Origin: Amycolatopsis sp. EV170708-02-1
Lineage (GTDB): Bacteria > Actinomycetota > Actinomycetes > Mycobacteriales > Pseudonocardiaceae
Length of the DNA: 64,000 nt
Assembly (NCBI RefSeq): GCF_022479115.1
Contig: NZ_CP092497.1
Location: forward strand, 372,001 to 436,000
Direction of reading: 5' to 3'
The notes under the pieces were generated by a model, which did no database searches, was not told where the DNA came from, and saw only the letters and a program-made list of their open reading frames with translations. Shown here in pieces: positions 1 to 8,200 of the stretch. Position numbers and translations under genes: made by a program. The stretch's first letter is position 1. The number at the start of each line of letters is the position of its first letter.

Positions 1-1244
1 GTCGGATTCCAGCGCGATCGGGGCGATCGGGCGGTAGTCCTCGCGGCGCTTGATCTTGTTGAGCCGCACCGTGGTGTCCACGGTGAACGGCGCGGCCAGG
101 ATCGACCGGTTGCCCAGCGCCCGCGGGCCCATCTCGTACCGGCCGCGGGCCCAGCCGATGATGTTGCCGTCCTTGAGGTACTTCGCGACCTCACTCGCCA
201 CGAGCGGCCGCGTCTCGTACTTCGCGGGATCCGGGACGACGTCCTCGACGAAGTTCTCCCCCGCGTAGACGTCCCATTCGATGGTCGCCTGTCCGGTGTA
301 GAACCATTGCGCGTCGATGGCCGTGCCCAGCGCGGAACCGCTGTCGTTGGGACACGGCGGCACGAACACCGAGGAGAACAGGCCGCTCTCGCGCCACAAC
401 CGGTTCCAGTCGCAGTTCAGGCCGCAGCCGCCGGAGATCAGCAGCGGCAGGCCTTCGGTCAGGTTCTTCTCCGCGTAGTCGTAGAACCGGTTGAAGATGG
501 CCTGCGAGTGCTTCGCCGCCGCGTTGCGGTATTCCTGCGACCAGACGCCGGCGTTGTACAGATGGGACCAGGACATCTCCTCTTTGGACAGACCGAGGAT
601 GATGCCGTCGCGGTCGAGGATGAAGTCGATGGTCTTCTGCTCGTCCGGCGTGAGCGGGCCCGGCTCGGCGAACCCGGTCAGCGCCATCTGCTTGCCGGCG
701 TCGTTGAACCGGAACTTCCCCTTGCCCAGCGGGAAACCCGGGTCCGCCAGCGCGAAGAGGTACGCGTACTTCGCGCCGGGGTCGGTCAGGACGTGCTGCA
801 GGTGGGTGGCCTCGCCGCGCTCGTCGATCCGGTAGAAGTCACCGATGTTCCCTTCCCACACCAGGGAGTAGTACGCCTGGCCGGGTGCCGCGGGGGCCAT
901 CCCGAGGGAGGTGTAGATATGCGAGCGCTCGTGGGTGGAGGAGAAGTAGCGCACGTCCTTGCCGAAGAACCTGCCCGCCTCATCGGAGATCGCGCCCTCG
1001 CCGACACCGAAGTACCCGGTGCGCGACGGCGGTTCCACCGAGAACTCCCCTTGACCCAGCCGCCGAGCGCGACCACGTCGGGCTGCTTGTCGAGCATGCC
1101 CGCCGCGCGCGCCATCAGCTCGCCGGTGATCCGGTCGTAGCGCGGGTAGTTGTCCTTTTCCGACTCCAGCGCGAACAGCAGCTTGCCGTCCTCGATCGCC
1201 ACGATCCCGCCATCGTGGCCCTCCTTCATCGACAGAATCAGCAT
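1..1244 (-). CDS. NodU/CmcH-family carbamoyltransferase, 3' end outside window, one frameshift
   Basis: Enzymes of this family move a carbamoyl group from carbamoyl phosphate onto a hydroxyl or similar acceptor in natural-product tailoring. The N-terminus (MLILSMKEGHDGG) is the start of the Kae1-like fold, and the C-terminal YrdC-like part contains GRYEMGPRALGNRSI, the family hallmark. About 415 residues are visible and the gene runs off the left edge. The frame breaks at the CCCC run at 1047-1050: after GGWVKG the protein continues only if one G is added (coding strand), giving EFSVEPPSRTGYFGVGEGA and then normal family sequence to position 1. This is probably a sequencing error, not decay. 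Its upstream motif at 1301-1336 matches that of the biosynthetic operon starting at 17621, so it is likely part of that pathway. The acceptor is unknown. Confidence 0.85.
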
Positions 1245-1300
1245 TGTGTCACCGAATTTCGCTCGCCTTCATTCGTCGACTCATTCAAGCCGCGCGGCCC

Positions 1301-1336
1301 GTTGACCGGAAGCGCCGCGCGGCGAGAACAATCAAC
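1301..1336 (-). promoter_or_regulatory. Cluster-specific promoter/operator motif, copy 1
   Basis: TTGACCGGAA (1302-1311) and AGAACAATCAAC (1325-1336) are separated by 13 bases and lie 58 bases upstream of the carbamoyltransferase start. The same two blocks, 14 bases apart, occur at 17677-17712, 56 bases upstream of the other operon start. Read toward the genes, the site is GTTGATTGTTCT, a spacer, then TTCCGGTCAA, with GTTGA/TCAAC ends as an imperfect inverted repeat. It is either a shared activator site or an alternative promoter. The identity of the binder is inferred, not seen. Confidence 0.65.
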
Positions 1337-2789
1337 CTTCGGACGAGCCTCCCGGCAGGGTGCGCACGGCCTCGTGGCGCAGCGATTCGAACGCGTTCTT
1401 CCGCGCCCGGTGGCCCGCCATCGGGACGGCGGCGGCGAACGGTCCGGGCTCCCGCTGCCGTTCGGAGGCGAACGCGCTGACCAACCGGGAGACCGCGTAG
1501 CGGCCGGCGACGTTGGCGCGCTGGAGAAGTCCGGCGTCCACCACGGACTCGAGGAGTTCGTCGGCGGTCTCGATCATGATGCCCATCGCCGCGGCGACGC
1601 CGATCGACGTCGTCCAGCCCGCCCCGCTCTGCCCGAAGTGGTGGACGGCCTCCCGCTCGGTGGGCGAAAGGTGTTCGTACGCCGCGGTGAACCGGTCCCG
1701 CACGTTGACATCACCGACACAGAGGCTGTCCATGAGCCGTTCACGATCGGCGAGCTGGCCCGCCGTGTACGCGATCGCCCATTCCGGGCGGGCGGCGATC
1801 TTGCGGCCGACGATGTTGATCGCCAGCGGGAGATCCCCGCACAGTTCGGCGATCGTGTCGGTGGCGTCGTGCTCCGCCCGCACCCGGGCCGGTCCGGCGA
1901 TCCGGCCGATCAAGGCCATCGATTCCTTGCGGGAAAACGTATCCAGCTCGACACGGTTCGTGTCCTCCAGGCCGAGCAGCCGCGCGCGGCTGGTCACCAC
2001 GACCTGGCTGTGCGGGGCCTGACCCAGCAGCGGCCGCACCTGGCCCTCGTCGCTGACCCCGGCCAGGAGCACGAACAACTTGCGTTCCGCCAGCAGGGAT
2101 CGGTAGAGCCCGATCCGCTGCATCGGGTCGTCGGGCACGAGATGCGCCGGCACGCCGAGCGCGCGCAGGAATCCGCGCACGATCCCGTTGGCCGACCGGC
2201 CCCCGGTTCCGCTGCCGCCCAGATCGGCGTAGAGCTGCCCGTCCGGGAAGTCCGCCGCCACCTCTTCCGCCAGCCGCAAGGCGAAAGCCGTCTTCCCCAC
2301 CCCGATCGGGCCGCTGACGAGCAACGGCACCTTGACCGGGCCGCTCGACCCGATCATCTCCGCGGCGTCGGCGAGATCCCCTTCCCTGCCGACGAAAGTC
2401 CTCGATCCCATCGGCAGCTGGGCCGGACGGGCGAGGCGGATGACGCCGGATGCCAACGCGTGCACGCCATCCGGCGGTGCTTCGGCCGTCGGTGGCGCGG
2501 GCGCGCGTTCCTCGCCGCCACCCCCGGTCTGCCCGGCGACACTCCGCCAGCGCCGTTCCCACGCGGCGCGGTCCCCACCGCACGCGGAGACGAACGCCAG
2601 CGTCACGGCGAGCGTGGGCAGCCGGTGGCCGCTGGCCGCGCTGGACAGCACGGAAGGTGCGAACAGTGCCGTCCTGGCGAGCTCCCGGTAACTCGGGTTT
2701 CCCGCACGGTTCCTCAAAACGCGCAGATCGTGAGCGAATGCGGCGATCGGACCAGTGGAGCCGTCCAACGGTCGCTCGGGTCTGCCCAT
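1332..2789 (-). CDS. NB-ARC (AfsR-like STAND) transcriptional regulator
   Basis: A 485-residue protein. After an N-terminal segment of about 75 residues resembling the helix-turn-helix modules of actinomycete STAND regulators (LRNRAGNPSYRELARTALF), the NB-ARC domain begins near residue 120 with FVGRE and a Walker A GPIGVGKTAFA, followed by LFVLLAG (Walker B-like) and CGDLPLAINIVG (GxP motif). There is no long TPR tail, unlike the 763-residue relative at 56193. The ATG at 2789 was chosen over longer alternatives because GGGGAGGAG lies about 7 bases upstream. It sits between the carbamoyltransferase and the main operon, and a palindrome at 2920-2934 overlaps its likely -35. It is the obvious candidate for pathway-specific control; that role is inferred. 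Confidence 0.8.
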   Translation of the reverse strand: MGRPERPLDGSTGPIAAFAHDLRVLRNRAGNPSYRELARTALFAPSVLSSAASGHRLPTLAVTLAFVSACGGDRAAWERRWRSVAGQTGGGGEERAPAPPTAEAPPDGVHALASGVIRLARPAQLPMGSRTFVGREGDLADAAEMIGSSGPVKVPLLVSGPIGVGKTAFALRLAEEVAADFPDGQLYADLGGSGTGGRSANGIVRGFLRALGVPAHLVPDDPMQRIGLYRSLLAERKLFVLLAGVSDEGQVRPLLGQAPHSQVVVTSRARLLGLEDTNRVELDTFSRKESMALIGRIAGPARVRAEHDATDTIAELCGDLPLAINIVGRKIAARPEWAIAYTAGQLADRERLMDSLCVGDVNVRDRFTAAYEHLSPTEREAVHHFGQSGAGWTTSIGVAAAMGIMIETADELLESVVDAGLLQRANVAGRYAVSRLVSAFASERQREPGPFAAAVPMAGHRARKNAFESLRHEAVRTLPGGSSEG

Positions 2790-2919
2790 GCCATCTCCTC
2801 CCCTGGATGGGGTAACGCAATCGCACTGCGTGACCGTCATCCCTGCAGCCTTCCTGGCCACAACCCTAAAGGACCAATGAACCATGCAGCAGATACAAAT
2901 AGGTGACTCAATGTACAAA

Positions 2920-2934
2920 GTCCAATAGTTGGAC
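2920..2934. promoter_or_regulatory. Palindrome GTCCAA-TAG-TTGGAC between divergent genes
   Basis: A perfect 6-base inverted repeat with a 3-base spacer lies between the NB-ARC regulator (minus) and the gene at 2977 (plus). On the minus strand TTGGAC followed 18 bases later by TATTTG makes a plausible -35/-10 pair for the regulator, so a protein bound here would cover its promoter. Autoregulation is an inference. Confidence 0.45.
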
Positions 2935-2976
2935 GCGGAAATTCACCCCCTTGGTGGCACCGGATAGGGTTCGCCC

Positions 2977-3669
2977 ATGTCTGACCCCCTGCCGCCACTC
3001 GCCGAACTCCGGCGGGCCGCCGAAGTGTTCAACGGCTTCGCGAATGCGGACACCTCGTGGCTTCGACTCAGAGCGGAAACGCGGTCCGCGATCGACCTGT
3101 CACTGCCCGCGCATCGCACAATTCTTCTTCGCTGGCTCAACTCGTGGGGATGCCGAATCCGGTACCCGCGGGAAGGCGAGCCCGCCCCCTTCGACGACGG
3201 GATCCTGGCCTGGTGGGAGACCTGGGGCGCCACCCTGCCCTCGGCCGATCTCGTCGACCTGACGGACGAGGGGATCGACACCGCCGCGAAGGCGTACGCG
3301 GACCTCGCGGGTGTCGTCGTCTCGGCGGGACGGACCAGGCGTACGCTGGGCCAGACCGCCGCGGCCAAGGCACTGTATGCGTTGCGGCCCAACACGATCA
3401 TGCCGTGGGACGCCGCCATCGCGGCCACTCTCCACGGCGCGCGTGACGGCGCCGCGTTCGGGAGACATCTGCGACTCGGCCGCGCGTGGGCCGCCGCGGT
3501 GATCGCGGAGGCGGGAGACGGCGGGGCGGAGATCCCCGCCCTGATGGGCAGGCCCGTGTCACTGGCGAAGATCCTCGACGAATACCTTTACGTCGCCTTC
3601 ACCATGGGCGCCAAGGGTGACTGGGGAACAGACAGCGGAGAATGGTGGAAAAATGGTAACCGGGGATGA
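2977..3669 (+). CDS. Uncharacterised cytosolic protein, 230 aa
   Basis: I do not recognise the family. The 230-residue protein is acidic to neutral, has no membrane segment or signal peptide, and has a tryptophan-rich middle (DDGILAWWETWG) and a conserved-looking central stretch (AAKALYALRPNTIMPWDAAIAA) reminiscent of helical proteins of unknown function. It starts at ATG 2977, divergent from the NB-ARC regulator, and its 3' end overlaps the next gene by 17 bases, which suggests co-transcription with that MmcQ/YjbR-type gene. Both point away from the biosynthetic operon's direction, so membership in the pathway is doubtful. Confidence 0.6.
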   Translation: MSDPLPPLAELRRAAEVFNGFANADTSWLRLRAETRSAIDLSLPAHRTILLRWLNSWGCRIRYPREGEPAPFDDGILAWWETWGATLPSADLVDLTDEGIDTAAKAYADLAGVVVSAGRTRRTLGQTAAAKALYALRPNTIMPWDAAIAATLHGARDGAAFGRHLRLGRAWAAAVIAEAGDGGAEIPALMGRPVSLAKILDEYLYVAFTMGAKGDWGTDSGEWWKNGNRG

Positions 3670-4003
3670 CGTCAGAGAGATCGTTTCGGGGCTCCCCCGC
3701 GCCTATGAGGCGCTGGTCCGGGACCGGGCGAAGTTCCGCGTGGGGCGAATCGTCTTCCTTTCGCTCTCGCCCGACGAAACCGTGATGGGATTCGGCTATC
3801 CCAAAGAGGAGCGGGAAGCACTGGTGGCGGGCGAGCCGGACAAGTTCATGATGCCGATTCCGTCCGATATGCGCTATCAGTGGGTCCGCGCCCGGCTGTC
3901 CGCACTCGATTACGAAGAGTTACGAGAGCTGATCGTCGACGCGTGGCGAATGTGCGTGCCCAAGAAGGTCTGGGCGGAATACCTGGAAAAGAACCCGAGC
4001 TGA
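3653..4003 (+). CDS. MmcQ/YjbR-like protein
   Basis: A 116-residue protein resembling the MmcQ/YjbR group, small double-wing DNA-binding-type proteins of unclear physiological role. The typical layout is present: an opening DDVREIVSGLPRAYE helix, a middle strand pair with ETVMGFGYPKEERE, and a closing LDYEELRELIVDAWRMCVPKK. ATG 3653 was preferred to an in-frame start at 3617 because it gives the usual family length. It overlaps the end of the upstream gene by 17 bases. The downstream gap carries nested inverted repeats. Confidence 0.65.
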   Translation: MVTGDDVREIVSGLPRAYEALVRDRAKFRVGRIVFLSLSPDETVMGFGYPKEEREALVAGEPDKFMMPIPSDMRYQWVRARLSALDYEELRELIVDAWRMCVPKKVWAEYLEKNPS

Positions 4004-4330
4004 ACTACTCCTTTCGGAGTGCGCCGTTCAGCCCTCCCGATTGCCCTTTTCGGTCCCGTGAATTCCCTTTCGGGTGACCGAAAGGCCGGAAGGCGCAGGG
4101 TCGCCGACGAAGATGGCGGGTTCGCGTGATTGAACGGACGACACACGTGTCTGCAAGGACGACACGCGTGATCAGACGGACGACACACGCGAACTCCGTC
4201 CAGTCACGCGTGTCGTCCGTCTGATCACGCGTGTCGTCCGTCTGATCACGCGAGTTCCGGGGCCGAGCACGTGTGAAGGCCCCTTTCCTCGGCTGAGCCG
4301 AGGGAAGGGGGCCTTCACAGGCGAAAGGGG
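4004..4330. repeat. Intergenic gap with nested inverted repeats and a terminator-like hairpin
   Basis: No gene is seen. Positions about 4122-4256 consist of repeated units built on GACGACACGCGTGATCAGACG: the left arm (4157-4191) is nearly the reverse complement of 4205-4239, and further partial units flank both. A second hairpin at 4273-4318 has arms GTGAAGGCCCC and GGGGGCCTTCAC around an inner CTCGGCT/AGCCGAG stem. Both lie between convergent transcription units ending at 4003 and 4331. The same unit recurs at 33471-33622. Confidence 0.8.
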
Positions 4331-4660
4331 CTACTCCGCGACCTCTTCGATGGCCGAGGTGCCGCGAGAGCCGGGGTTCCCGTACCGCTCCCACACCTCG
4401 TTCAGGCGGATCCGCCCGTCCGGCAGGAACTCCGGGGTGTTCGTGCTGTGCCCCGCGATCACCTGCCCGCCGGCCAGGACCATCGTGTAGGCCATGTCGA
4501 TCGTCCCGTCCTCGCCGCACTTCCCGGTCAGCGAGCCGAGCCGCACCCCGCCGCCGCTCAGCTCGGCCCATACCAGGTCGTCCTTCTGCCGGTACAGGGT
4601 GACCGGCGCGTCCGGGTCGCTGCTGACCTTGCGGAACCGTTTCCCGTCGTAGTTGATCAT
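4331..4660 (-). CDS. Small uncharacterised protein, last gene of the biosynthetic operon
   Basis: A 109-residue protein with the start ATG at 4660 overlapping the stop of the glutamate-synthase-like gene (ATGA), so it is translationally coupled. It is predicted to be mostly beta strands (RFRKVSSDPDAPVTLYRQK, DLVWAELSGGGVRLGSLTGK, GTIDMAYTMVLAGGQVIAGHS) ending in an acidic tail. It resembles short proteins often labelled n-acetylglutamate synthase by homology transfer, but I see no acetyl-CoA motif and do not accept that function. Its place as the last coupled gene suggests an accessory role in the pathway. Confidence 0.65.
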   Translation of the reverse strand: MINYDGKRFRKVSSDPDAPVTLYRQKDDLVWAELSGGGVRLGSLTGKCGEDGTIDMAYTMVLAGGQVIAGHSTNTPEFLPDGRIRLNEVWERYGNPGSRGTSAIEEVAE

Positions 4661-5901
4661 CCGTCCTGCTCCGTCCGAGTCGGGAACCAAAGGTCGTCCG
4701 TGGTCAGATCCGCGAGGTCGTACTTCCCGAGCGCGCTGGCGAGCAGCCGCAGTTCGAGTTCGAGGCAGCGCACCAGCCGCACGAGCCCTTCGGTCGCGTC
4801 CTCGTCGACGGCGAGCAGCGCCGCCCGCCCGAGGCCGACCGCGGAAGCGCCCATCGCCAGGCACTTCAGCGCGCGGGCGCCTTCCCAGATCCGTCCCGAC
4901 ACCAGCAGCGACGCGTCGTGTTTGCCGACCCGGCGCAGGCATTCCACCAGCGGCAACCCCACCTGGTCGAGGAACACCGACGGCGCCCAGCCGGTGCCGC
5001 CCTCCGCGCCGTCCACGGTGACGGCGTCCGCTCCCGCCGCCCACGCGACCCGCGCCGCCTCGCCGACGTCGCGGCCCGGGTGCAGTTTCACCCAGGCACG
5101 CGCCCGCGGGTAGTTGTTGCGCATCAGGTGGATCTGCTGGCGCAGGATCTCCCCGGTGAACGTGCCCGGGCTGCTGGACCGCAGCACCATGGCCTGGTCC
5201 CTGCCGAAGGCTTCGTCCACTGTGTACTGTTCGGCGATCTCGCCGGCGGCCGTGCGCGAGAGCACGGTCATCCCGCCGAGCCCCGGCTTGGCACCCTGAC
5301 CGACCTTGAGCTCGAACGCCAGCCGCCCGGTCTCCAGCAGTTCCGTCGCGGACGGGTCGCTGTAGACGAGGTTCCACACCTCCGCGTCGGCGTCTTCGGT
5401 GCTCTGCTGGACGACGACACCGCCCAGCCCGTCCGGAACGGCGCCGGCGTACGCGCGGATCCGGCCGAGCAGACCGTCCTCGACGGTTTCGCCCATCCTG
5501 CCGTAGCCGTGCATGGGCACGACGTTCTCGCCGATCACCATCGGCATCCCGAGCCTGCCCGCCTGCTCGCTCGCGGCGATCCCGAGCCCGCTGCCCGCCA
5601 CCTGCGTGGAGCCGAACGCGCACAGGAACACCGGCGACGGCGCGGTGAACCCGCCGAGCACGGTCGACAGCCCGACGTCGCCGTACACCGGTTCGCGGGC
5701 GAGGTCGAACATCTTCTCCAGGCGCCGCGGGACGAACACCGGCGGCACGATCCGCGCGCGGTCGAGTTCGTCCGGCGGGGTGCCGGCGTCCGCGCCGAAC
5801 AGCGACCGGCCGTATCCCGCGACGTCGGGGAAGATCGCCGCGCTGCCTTCCCGTGCCCTGGCCCGGATCGCATCCTCCGGGAGCTGCCGCGCGGTGATCA
5901 C
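4657..5901 (-). CDS. Stand-alone FMN glutamate-synthase-domain protein
   Basis: A 414-residue protein matching the FMN-binding (beta/alpha)8 Glu_synthase domain of GltB. Hallmarks are KVGQGAKPGLGG in the middle, DGAEGGTGWAPS about 80 residues later, then LLVSGRIWEGARALKCLAMGA and VGLGRAALL for phosphate binding. The glutamine amidotransferase domain is absent, and I see no cysteine triad for the 3Fe-4S cluster of canonical GltB. Relatives of this kind occur as subunits of N-methylglutamate synthase. In this operon it may oxidise or reductively aminate an amino-acid intermediate. Its start overlaps the stop of the AsnRS-like gene by four bases, and its stop overlaps the next start. Confidence 0.8.
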   Translation of the reverse strand: MITARQLPEDAIRARAREGSAAIFPDVAGYGRSLFGADAGTPPDELDRARIVPPVFVPRRLEKMFDLAREPVYGDVGLSTVLGGFTAPSPVFLCAFGSTQVAGSGLGIAASEQAGRLGMPMVIGENVVPMHGYGRMGETVEDGLLGRIRAYAGAVPDGLGGVVVQQSTEDADAEVWNLVYSDPSATELLETGRLAFELKVGQGAKPGLGGMTVLSRTAAGEIAEQYTVDEAFGRDQAMVLRSSSPGTFTGEILRQQIHLMRNNYPRARAWVKLHPGRDVGEAARVAWAAGADAVTVDGAEGGTGWAPSVFLDQVGLPLVECLRRVGKHDASLLVSGRIWEGARALKCLAMGASAVGLGRAALLAVDEDATEGLVRLVRCLELELRLLASALGKYDLADLTTDDLWFPTRTEQDG

Positions 5902-6893
5902 GGCGTCGCGATCCCGGGCAGCTTCGGGTACGCGTTCGCCTGCCAGATCGCGTCGAGCCCGGCGATGTACCGCGTCACCCGCTCCAGCCCCATCCCGAAA
6001 CCGGCGCTCGGCGGCAGCCCCTCGCGCGCGAGGTCGAGGTACCAGGCGTACTTGGCCGGGTTCTCCCCCGTCTCCCGCATCCGCTCGATCAGCCGCCGGT
6101 ACTCGTGCGTGCGCTCACCACCACTGCAGAGCTCGCCGAACCCGTCGGAGGCGATGAGGTCGAAGTTCCGCAGCACCCCCGGTTCGGTGCTGGACTCGCC
6201 GTCGGTGAACCCGCGCGACCCCTTGGGGTAGTCGACGATGAAGAACGGCCGGTTCGTCTGCTCGGAGATGATCCGCTCGCCCTGCCAGTCGATCTCCGCG
6301 TCGGCGCTCTGCCCGTGCCGCAGCCCCTGCAGCCGCGACACCGCCTCGCGGTGCGTCATCCGTTCGAAGTCCTCTTCCAGCAGCGCCGTGAACGCCTCCT
6401 GATCCCGCCCCAGTGTGGCCAAGTCCACTTTGGACTCTCGAAGGGTGTGGGCGACCACGTGCCGCAGCAGTCCCTGCGCGATGTCGAGGACCTCCTCGCG
6501 GCTCGCACGGGCGACCTCGACGTCGATCTGGGTGAACTCGACCAGATGCCGTCCGGTGGTCGAGGTCTCCAGCGGCTCCAGCCGCACATTCGGGGCGACG
6601 TAGAAGATCTTGTCGAACGCGAGCAGCGACGCCTGCTTGTACAGGATGACGCTGGTCATCATCTTGTACTTGTGCCCGTAGTAGTCGACGTCGACCTGTT
6701 TGGCGCCACGGCATCCCGGGTCGGTGACCGGCCCGATCAGCGGCGGCTGCAGCTCGACGAACCCGTTCATGCCGAGGTACTCGCGGGTGCCGGCGGTGAT
6801 GCTGTTCTGGATGCGCAGGGCAGCCTGCGTCACCGGCGACGTCAGATGTTCGCGGGTGCCCGGCGGCAGCGCCGCCTCCGATGGTCCGGTCAT
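5898..6893 (-). CDS. AsnRS-like asparagine synthetase (class II aaRS core without anticodon domain)
   Basis: A 331-residue protein containing only the class II synthetase catalytic core of the AsnRS/AspRS group. It has a motif-2-like stretch (RHLVEFTQIDVEVA), a later FFIVDYPKGSRGF and motif 3 GFGMGLERVTRYIAG. The N-terminal OB-fold anticodon-binding domain of true AsnRS/AspRS is missing, as in the archaeal-type AsnA/AS-AR enzymes that make asparagine from aspartate and ammonia through an aspartyl-adenylate. Here it may amidate aspartate or the 3-methylaspartate made by the neighbouring glutamate mutase, or another amino acid. Substrate assignment is inference. It is coupled on both sides by four-base overlaps. 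Confidence 0.8.
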   Translation of the reverse strand: MTGPSEAALPPGTREHLTSPVTQAALRIQNSITAGTREYLGMNGFVELQPPLIGPVTDPGCRGAKQVDVDYYGHKYKMMTSVILYKQASLLAFDKIFYVAPNVRLEPLETSTTGRHLVEFTQIDVEVARASREEVLDIAQGLLRHVVAHTLRESKVDLATLGRDQEAFTALLEEDFERMTHREAVSRLQGLRHGQSADAEIDWQGERIISEQTNRPFFIVDYPKGSRGFTDGESSTEPGVLRNFDLIASDGFGELCSGGERTHEYRRLIERMRETGENPAKYAWYLDLAREGLPPSAGFGMGLERVTRYIAGLDAIWQANAYPKLPGIATP

Positions 6894-8200
6894 GTCCTAC
6901 TCCCCTGTGTCAGTCGGTTCACGGTCTCGATTCCCGGTAGCCCGTACTTCTCGTCGAACGACCGCTCGACGTACCGGAGCGCGTCCAGCAGGTCGTTCGA
7001 GGTCATCCGCCGGTCGCCGGGCAGGTCGACGAGGTCGCCCAGCGGCATCGCGCCGATCCGCTGCCACTCCAGGCGGCCGTCGCCGGCCAGCCGTCCGCGG
7101 GCGCGGCCGGCGTTGTCCGGATGCAGGCAGAACGGGACGTCCAACTGGCCGCGCGCGAACGCGGTGACCAGCGCCCTGCCGAGGTCGGCGTCGAGCGAGA
7201 GAACGTTGTCCACCAACGCCTTCGCCTGAGCGTGGATCCCGGTGTCGCCGAGCCTGCCGATCCGGGAGACGCCCCGGGCGGCCTCGGCGGCGTGCTCCAG
7301 CGCGGTCACGTTCTCCGCCACGGTCGGCAGCCGGTGCGCTTCGGCGGTGGTCTTGACGATCAGCCTGCTCGCCCCGGAGCGGGCGGCCAGCCGCGCGGAC
7401 TCGGCGATCAGCTCCAGCGCGCCGCCCGGTGTCCTCGGGTAGACGCCCATGTAGCCGTAGATCACCACGTGCGTCCGCGCGTGCGGCACGTATTCCCTGA
7501 TCAGCGCGTGCAGCGCGGCGACGGCCTCCTCGTCCTGCCCGGCGTGGGTCTGCTGCGCGTAGCTGAAGGACAAGCAGCGGATCCCGTGCCGCCAGAAGAA
7601 CATCCCCTCCAGCACGCTGAGCGCGACCAGCAGCGCGGGCGGGCACAGCTGGCCCATCATGCAGCCGCCGAACGTCTCCAGATGCGGCTCCAGCTCGGGA
7701 CCGCGGGCCTCGGCCAGCGTCTCGCAGGAGCGCCGCCAGTTGTCGACGGCCGCCGAAAGCGGCATCCGGCTGTACGGCAGGCAATACGACACCGGGCCGC
7801 CCTCGGTCGCGTGCAGCCCGAAGTCCAGCAGCGCCCGCACGATCCGGCGGGGATCCGCCGAACCGTGCCGCACCTGCACCGGGAAATCCCCGGTCAGCAC
7901 CCCGTCGAGCAACGCCGTCGTCGTCACGGGGTCGTGGTCGACGAGCGGATACCCGTTGAGGTCGGCGCGCGCCGCCAGCGCCGCGCGCGCCGCCTCGTGG
8001 TCGCCGACCCTGGTGTAGCTGTCGATCGTGATCGTGCCGACCGTCGCGGCCCGCGCCGACCGTGTCGCCAGCAGCCCCCTGGCCATCCGTCCCGGATCGG
8101 CGAACCCCATCCTGGGCTGGACGACCAGTTCCCCCTGCGCGTGGTGGCGTGCGACCACCTCGCCGAACGAAAGTCCCCGCGGCGGGGCGAGCACGTTCAT
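6890..8200 (-). CDS. Glutamate mutase large (epsilon) subunit-like protein
   Basis: A 436-residue protein of the coenzyme-B12-dependent glutamate mutase E family, which with the small subunit rearranges L-glutamate to 3-methylaspartate. Features are PRMGFADPGRMARGL near residue 30, GTITIDSYTRVGDHEAA near 60, GFPVQVRHGS-like substrate-barrel segments and SFSYAQQTHAGQDEEA near residue 230. It is somewhat shorter than the usual ~480 residues. The start at ATG 8200 overlaps the small-subunit stop by four bases. In actinomycetes this pair usually supplies 3-methylaspartate to a natural product, which fits its place here. Confidence 0.85.
   Translation of the reverse strand: MNVLAPPRGLSFGEVVARHHAQGELVVQPRMGFADPGRMARGLLATRSARAATVGTITIDSYTRVGDHEAARAALAARADLNGYPLVDHDPVTTTALLDGVLTGDFPVQVRHGSADPRRIVRALLDFGLHATEGGPVSYCLPYSRMPLSAAVDNWRRSCETLAEARGPELEPHLETFGGCMMGQLCPPALLVALSVLEGMFFWRHGIRCLSFSYAQQTHAGQDEEAVAALHALIREYVPHARTHVVIYGYMGVYPRTPGGALELIAESARLAARSGASRLIVKTTAEAHRLPTVAENVTALEHAAEAARGVSRIGRLGDTGIHAQAKALVDNVLSLDADLGRALVTAFARGQLDVPFCLHPDNAGRARGRLAGDGRLEWQRIGAMPLGDLVDLPGDRRMTSNDLLDALRYVERSFDEKYGLPGIETVNRLTQGSRT

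Noticed and set aside
1..1244. Carbamoyltransferase as a true pseudogene
   Set aside because: A single base restores the whole frame with intact motifs, and three other genes show the same type of one-base defect, so a sequence error is more likely.
4122..4256. CRISPR array
   Set aside because: Units are few, arranged as inverted and not direct repeats, with no regular spacers and no cas genes in the window.
4331..4660. N-acetylglutamate synthase
   Set aside because: Similar short proteins carry this label, but there is no acetyl-CoA-binding motif or GNAT fold in the 109 residues.
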